From Papio anubis (lineage: Eukaryota > Chordata > Mammalia > Primates > Cercopithecidae): a DNA stretch of 64,000 nt. Numbering within the stretch: position 1 is the stretch's first letter; the number at the start of each line of letters is the position of its first letter. Both the position numbers and the translations under genes were made by a program. The notes below the pieces were generated by a model. That model saw only the letters and a program-made list of their open reading frames with translations. It did no database searches and had not been told where the DNA came from. The stretch is taken from positions 143,515,787-143,579,786 of the forward strand of contig NC_044978.1 of assembly GCF_008728515.1 (NCBI RefSeq), read 5' to 3'. Below, one piece after another: positions 59,086 through 64,000 of this stretch.

Positions 59086-61994
59086 TCTCTCGAGCTCTGT
59101 ATTCTTGTTATCTCTAGGAGAGTTGGCAAATTCAGCCACCTGGAGCTGAAGCACCATAATCTAGAACAGCTAGAGACATTTTGCTTCACCATTAACCACC
59201 CTCTATAACGCCCACCTGAGCAGTCAGGTGGCCTTCTGCTTTTTGCCTCCTGGTTCATCACTACCTTCAACAACCTTGATTAATATTGCACTTCCTCAAA
59301 TACCCAGAATTATATAAGGTAAACTAATTGACAAAAATAAAATGGAAATTCATTTTGATTTTTCTTTAACAGACAACTTTCTAAGTAAGTGCTGCTACGA
59401 AGTAAAAATATTTTAAGGCAACATTGCAATGACTTTTTCTGTGCAGTTGAAATTTTTGCAGGACATATGCCAATGTTTTATGAGACAGGGATAAAAGAGT
59501 GGGAAACTAATACAGAAGAGGCAAGTGATTGACAGGGTCTTTGAAATATTTTATTTATATTTAGGGCTTTCTTTCACATTTAAGGTTAAGTGCTTTAAGG
59601 TTTTAAAACTTAAAACAAAAAGAAAAGCCTCACCATTTCTTCAATCACAGTTCCTTGCTTCAATAAGATTGGCTGTGCATTGAAACCTTAATCAAATATC
59701 CAAGATACCGACTGCTCACTTTTTCCTCCCTGAGGGAGATTACTAAGTTACATCCAGTCAAGTTTACTGCTTACTTTGCAAGGGATATCGAAAATATATA
59801 GGGGGAAAAGTCATATCTGGTAGAGGGTATAGGAGTAACTGAATAATAACCTCTGCTTCTAGTCCCTGGGTCTTCTCTGTGGGATGCCTATGGGAATTAC
59901 ATACACTCTCATCCTAAGACATAAGACTAAGATGTAAATTACCCCAAATGACATAAATATCCCTTAAAAAATGTGGCAAGCATCCAAATCAGATCTCTAC
60001 ATATTGTTGAGTGGGGTGTATTGCACAACTTTAAGGGGTGCCATTCATGCAGACAATGGGCAATGGAGCTCCTTGGGCAATAATGCACTGGCAGCCCTGA
60101 TCCAAGTGTAGTTGCTCCTTTAACTTATGTTTTGTCCTGGAGATACCAGAGGACATTCACACAATGAAGATGCTGCTGATGACAATGAAACTGAAGATAA
60201 TGACCAAAATTTGTGAATACCTACAATAGGCTGATGACTTTGCCAACATTTTAAAGAAAGGACCAGATTGGTGGGCAGTTGGGAGGGACAGATCTGATTA
60301 AGTACCAAAGACCCTGAAGGACCTCTGCTAATAATCTTTATTGCTCTTTATTGCTGTAAAACAGAGAATACATGGAATGGGGCTAAATTATTAGAAAAAG
60401 GCAGTTGTATTGCTTTTTCTCAAAATGGGGCTATGGAACTATGCATAGAAAAATATACAAGTAAATATTGTAAACTAATCTAGTGTTAACATTTTGATTT
60501 TGGAATTTTTTCTACTTTTTTGTGAGTTTAAAGCACTGTCAGCATAGACACATAAGGGGAAGAAAGTTTTTCTCTTTTAGGTTTTAAACACTTAAGATAT
60601 TTACTCATAAACAATAAATTGGGGGTGAGATTTGAATAAACAGATGCAAATCAAAGTACTAAAATTTTAGTTTTGTAAACGACCCTCCAAATCATCAGGC
60701 AATTCAAATGATGACAAACTAAGTTAATCATAATGAACGCAAACATTTTAAAACTTAATTGTTGCAAAAAATCTTGGTCTACTCCTTAGAAATAATAATT
60801 TCTGCCTTTGGTGAAACTCAGTGGCCACTAAGATTATCATAACCTAATAATCACATCTCTAGAAACTGATACTAGATTGTTTCCAACCTAGTAGAACATA
60901 ATCATCAGTTTCTGATTTTCAGTCTCCAACCTCACCCCAATATGTAAAATTCTTTACCAGTAAGTGCCGTATATTAAAAGAACCTTGCTCTCCACTGCTT
61001 TTATCCTTTAACTAAAACTAATTTTTTACATCCTCCCGGTGTGATATTTTCAAATACTTTCTTTGAAATAAAAAATATTTAAGTACTTTCACTGAAATCC
61101 TCTCTCTTCACCACTCACACATTCTTATATAGAGACATTGAATCATCACGAGATCATTTTATTTAAAAATTGAGAATAATATAAAAAGGAATTACAATGA
61201 AAAACATTGACTACTTTAATGATAGCAATCATGAATTCCATTCCTGACATAATGACATCTGTTTTTAACATAAAACAAATCACTTTACCAATGCTTTCAA
61301 AAACTTGTTAACATTAGATCATTGTCAAAAGCCCCAATACCTGAATAATATATTTCTATATTACTCTGCAGAATCTATCACATTTAAAGGCTAATTATTA
61401 ACTATAAAATCTGAATCTCAGTTTGTACATTTATAGAGGAGTAATTTTTTCCAAGCATCATCCTAGAATTTTTATGGGCAACTTAATAGAGAAATTGATA
61501 TTGGATGAAGCCTGCAACCTCCTCAGGAATGCGAGGAAGTTTATTGCTGCACAACATTCCAGTTGAGCCCAACCTCGTTGAATGCATGCACTCAGCCTTT
61601 TCTGGTGTTAATATCTACACGAGTAACGATAAATGCTACACTGGTATTTCAAGGATAATAAACCGAAGTTAACTTTTAATCTTTGCTCAAATGCTTTGAA
61701 CAGCATCGTTTTTCTTTTTCCTTAGCAAAGAAGTAGACATATTATTTTAGTCATCACACACTGGAAGAAAAGACCACGTACGTGTTAGAAATTTGGCCTT
61801 GAGAAGTTAGTCTATTTCCCCAAGCATAATGATCCTATTTTTAATTGACAGCTGTTAGCACAGTATCTTAGGTGGAAGAGTGTCTCTTGAAGTATGTAGG
61901 AGTTGCAAATAAGAGAGGATTGCTTTAGCTGGAGAAATGAGAGGTGTTTAGATGGTGAGTTAGGAACAAAGAGCAGGAGAAGGAAACAGCAATG
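59086..61994. other. Repeat-poor intron next to exon 1, 2.9 kb
   Basis: I recognise no transposon here. It is the longest stretch of the intron without an obvious repeat, which could reflect constraint or simply my limits. Confidence 0.4.
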
Positions 61995-62003
61995 ACTTAC
62001 CTG
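61995..62003 (-). promoter_or_regulatory. GRXCR1: 5' splice site of GRXCR1 intron 1
   Basis: On the minus strand the exon ends in ACAG at 62001 and GTAAGT follows at 62000-61995, a full-consensus U1 donor. The open frame runs on past it for another 63 codons, but those residues do not belong to the family. This supports splicing exactly after codon 128. Confidence 0.93.
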
Positions 62004-62384
62004 TAATACTTTGGTCAAATTGTTAAATAGAGCCTGGCCAGCACTCACTTTGTATTTGACGCCTCTGACTGTGCCATTTTTGCTTAAAATGTTGACTCTT
62101 CTTGTACCAAAACCCTTCTCACTGGCAGCCCTTGCTAACACAAGCAAGCTATCCTGGTCATTCTCATTCTCATCACCTTCTGATTCTATGTGCCCATTCT
62201 GCTGTCCATCAGAATCACTTAATCCATCTATCCCACAGATACTGGCACATTCAGAATCCAGAGAGCCTGACGGTTGCCCATCTTCATACACTTCCTTCAG
62301 AACTCGCCCACTGTGAGAGGACGCGATCCGAAACCGGACTTTCCGTGGTCTGTCACTTTCTGGCTTCATCTCCCTTTTCAGCAT
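62001..62384 (-). CDS. GRXCR1: GRXCR1 first coding exon (residues 1-128, partial gene)
   Basis: This encodes the N-terminal 128 residues of GRXCR1, recognised from the protein itself. It opens MLKREMKPESDRPRKVRF and ends in NNLTKVLQ just before a GTAAGT donor. From known biology, the full human protein is about 290 residues, has a central glutaredoxin-like domain and a C-terminal cysteine-rich region, lies along hair-cell stereocilia and affects actin organisation. Loss causes recessive deafness (DFNB25; pirouette mouse). This exon holds only the lead-in: a basic stretch (residues 3-19), a Ser/Asp/Gly-rich part (36-70) and an acidic run (67-78). The glutaredoxin and CxxC segments are in later exons outside the window. 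The frame stays open 36 codons upstream to a GTG, but ATG 62384 is the first in-frame ATG and gives the family start. The exon ends in phase 0 (384 nt) with no frameshift or stop. Confidence 0.95.
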
Positions 62385-62494
62385 GGTCACCTCCACCCAC
62401 ATGAACAGCTTATAGCATTCTGGATCCGTTGTTATTGCACTAGTCCACTTGCAAGATGGCAATATCAGAGCCAATTCTAGTGACGGCAGCACTC

Positions 62495-62525
62495 CTGTGA
62501 AACTAACATAGAAGGAAAGAAGATT
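62495..62525 (-). promoter_or_regulatory. Candidate 3' splice site upstream of the GRXCR1 start codon
   Basis: On the minus strand a pyrimidine-rich stretch (about 62525-62499) leads to TTTCACAG followed by G at 62494, 110 nt before the ATG. It has the form of an acceptor site and would mean that a non-coding 5' UTR exon exists upstream. This is inference only. I see no strong branch point and cannot name the partner exon. Confidence 0.35.
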
Positions 62526-63007
62526 CCCAAGGACTTACAGTGCGTCTCTGCTATTAATAATGTATGTGTGTGTGCGCGCTATGGTTACCTTTAAACTAAA
62601 ACCTGCAAAATGATCCCAGCCTTTAAATATTAAATAGCCATGGTGGACTCTTTAATAGGACAAGTGCAAGAAAGTGACATGCAGTGAATCCAAAAATATG
62701 TATGGGGCAAGAAAATGAAAGGCTTGAACTTTGAAGCCAATGGTGGGCATTGAAAAGGACCTGAGCAGTGGACATGTCTCCGCTATTCATTGTCCAAACC
62801 AGAGGTCAGAGGTAAAATGTGGAACCAAGTTTGTAGGATAAGAGAAGTCACGGTTTTCTCACAGCACTTATTTCTTCTTTCACTCACACTGCATCATCTT
62901 TCAAAAGGGAAGTGAACATGCTGCATGCCTGCACAGAGCTATCTATATTACTTCTTATTAAATCATCAATTAGATTTCATCTACATTGCATAAGATGAAT
63001 ATCCAAC

Positions 63008-63057
63008 TTACATCTATCTTCATGTTCAAGTAGTTTTACATCTATCTTCATGTTCAA
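63008..63057. repeat. Two-copy tandem duplication, 28-bp period
   Basis: 'ttacatctatcttcatgttc' plus AA occurs at 63008-63029 and again at 63036-63057, identical over 22 bases. Confidence 0.95.
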
Positions 63058-64000
63058 ACTTGGTAATAAAAGTGCTATTTTTTAGCTTTTTTGAAAAGAC
63101 AGAACTTTTGCTTTGTTGCTTTCCCCCTTCTGCTAGTAGAAAACGTTGTTCTCTTTGACAGAGGAAAGGTTTGAGAAAGAAAACATATGCAACAGTGAGG
63201 GAAGAATGGAAAAACCCTCCAGGCTAGCCAGATCAGCCAAAGCAATCCAGGTAATCAGCATTGATAAATATTATATCCAAATCACCCATGCATAGAGAAG
63301 GGTGCTCCTCATGCTGTGCTCAGCGTATTTTCTATCACTTTGGCAAGCATCTAAGGAACCTGTTACGATATAAGATCATATTGATATGTACACTATAGTG
63401 AGTGCCCCAAGCTGTCTGCACCTCCTGAGGGAGGATAAGCAGCTGACCTGCACAAAGTACTACACGTTTTTAATTTTTATAGTTTTAGTTTCATTATGAA
63501 CTTAATTTACATTTATTTTAGAAAATTCAGAAAAATAATAGCATGAAGTTGAAAACAAAATCATGAAAAATCTCACTAGAGATGCTAATAATTTCGTGTA
63601 TTTTCTTCCAGTATATACAGCAGAGATGCTCCATGGCTCACAAAACCAGATTGTCCAGACTCTTGCATTTAAGGGAAAAGGGAACAAGTGCCTAGCTTTT
63701 GACAATGATTGTGAGCAAAAGTGATGCATCATTTATGCACCAAGGCAGTTGAGACAGAGCCTGCCCTGTCTATGCTATTTTTCTTCCTGCCTCAACTGCT
63801 AGCTGCATGACCCCAGAGCAATCTGGAAGCACTATACTGAGCTTGTCAGAGTTACAGAGAAATTAATAACCACGACCACCCTGCATTAGATGATGTCATG
63901 GGAAAAAATAAGCCTTTATTGTGTTAAGCAATGAAGATTGAAATTTAAGAGTTGTTTGTTAGAGCAGATATCGTTACTGAATCTGATTAATATGCTCTCA

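Larger units (their letters stand above)
1..62000 (-). other. GRXCR1: GRXCR1 intron 1 (partial)
   Basis: All sequence after the donor at 62000 down to the left edge is inferred to be intron 1. The next exon should encode the start of the glutaredoxin-like domain on the minus strand. No reading frame in the window resembles it, so the intron is at least 62 kb here. Its content is mainly fixed transposon remnants plus the structural repeats listed separately. Confidence 0.85.
62385..64000 (-). other. GRXCR1 5' flank / 5' UTR side
   Basis: About 1.6 kb upstream of the start codon, free of repeats I recognise apart from a short GT-rich run near 62560 and a 28-bp-period duplication at 63008. I see no CpG island and no convincing TATA box at a fixed distance, so I do not place a transcription start. 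The open frames here are short and look like chance. Confidence 0.5.

Noticed and set aside
61812..62000. Continuation of the GRXCR1 frame past codon 128
   Set aside because: It reads through a consensus GTAAGT donor into sequence unlike GRXCR1, so it is intron read-through.
1..62000. Further GRXCR1 exons (glutaredoxin or CxxC regions)
   Set aside because: I looked for minus-strand frames resembling these domains and found none, so they should lie beyond the left edge.
62385..62492. In-frame extension of the GRXCR1 frame to position 62492
   Set aside because: The first codon there is GTG, not ATG, and the 36 extra residues are not part of the family's N-terminus. ATG 62384 fits.
62530..62540. 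GTAAGT donor-like site on the minus strand just upstream of the acceptor-like site
   Set aside because: Pairing it with the acceptor at 62495 would make an intron of about 44 nt, too short for normal human splicing.

Overview
The window is primate nuclear DNA, probably human or another ape. It is AT-rich and gene-poor. It carries four Alu elements, two of them AluY-like, plus L1, L2, MIR, MER5, MER20, MaLR (THE1/MST/MLT1), ERVL and ERVK-type repeats. Nothing bacterial, phage-like or CRISPR-like is present. No gene other than the one below was found.

The one protein-coding segment I can support is on the minus strand at 62384-62001. It is a 128-codon first coding exon ending in a canonical GTAAGT donor. 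I recognise the product as the N-terminal part of GRXCR1 (glutaredoxin and cysteine rich domain containing 1), a protein of inner-ear hair-cell stereocilia. Everything below 62000 is therefore best read as GRXCR1 intron 1, which runs off the left edge. The glutaredoxin and cysteine-rich exons were not found and must lie beyond it. Positions 62385-64000 are the 5' flank or 5' UTR side. The human gene lies on the plus strand of chromosome 4 as I recall it, so this window is either the reverse complement or another assembly.

Region by region. 1-14 kb: ancient MIR/L2 pieces, MLT1, MLT2 and MST solo LTRs, two Alus, and an L2 interrupted by MER20. 14.9-18.1 kb: two truncated L1 copies. 18-27 kb: L2, MST, THE1 and MIR pieces, with a CA/TA cruciform-prone tract at 21.9 kb. 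27.4-28.5 kb: a 1.08-kb ERVK-type solo LTR with a 6-bp target duplication, set inside an older LTR. 34.4-35.4 kb: two Alus, followed at 35.6 kb by a 69-nt hairpin. 38.1-39.3 kb: an unclassified unit in three copies, one inverted. 42.5-44.8 kb: a complete THE1 element (LTR-internal-LTR) with a 5-bp target duplication. 46-50.7 kb: L2, an MSTA-like LTR inside a short direct duplication, a class I-like LTR, and an ERVL pol remnant with its LTR. 57.9-58.6 kb: a second long inverted repeat with arms of about 193 bp. 59-62 kb: repeat-poor sequence leading to the exon.

No previously unknown functional system is demonstrated. The most unusual signals are structural: two long inverted-repeat systems I cannot assign to a repeat family, and a compact hairpin, all inside the intron of a hearing gene. 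All repeat calls were made by eye from memory of family consensus sequences, so their boundaries and subfamilies are approximate.
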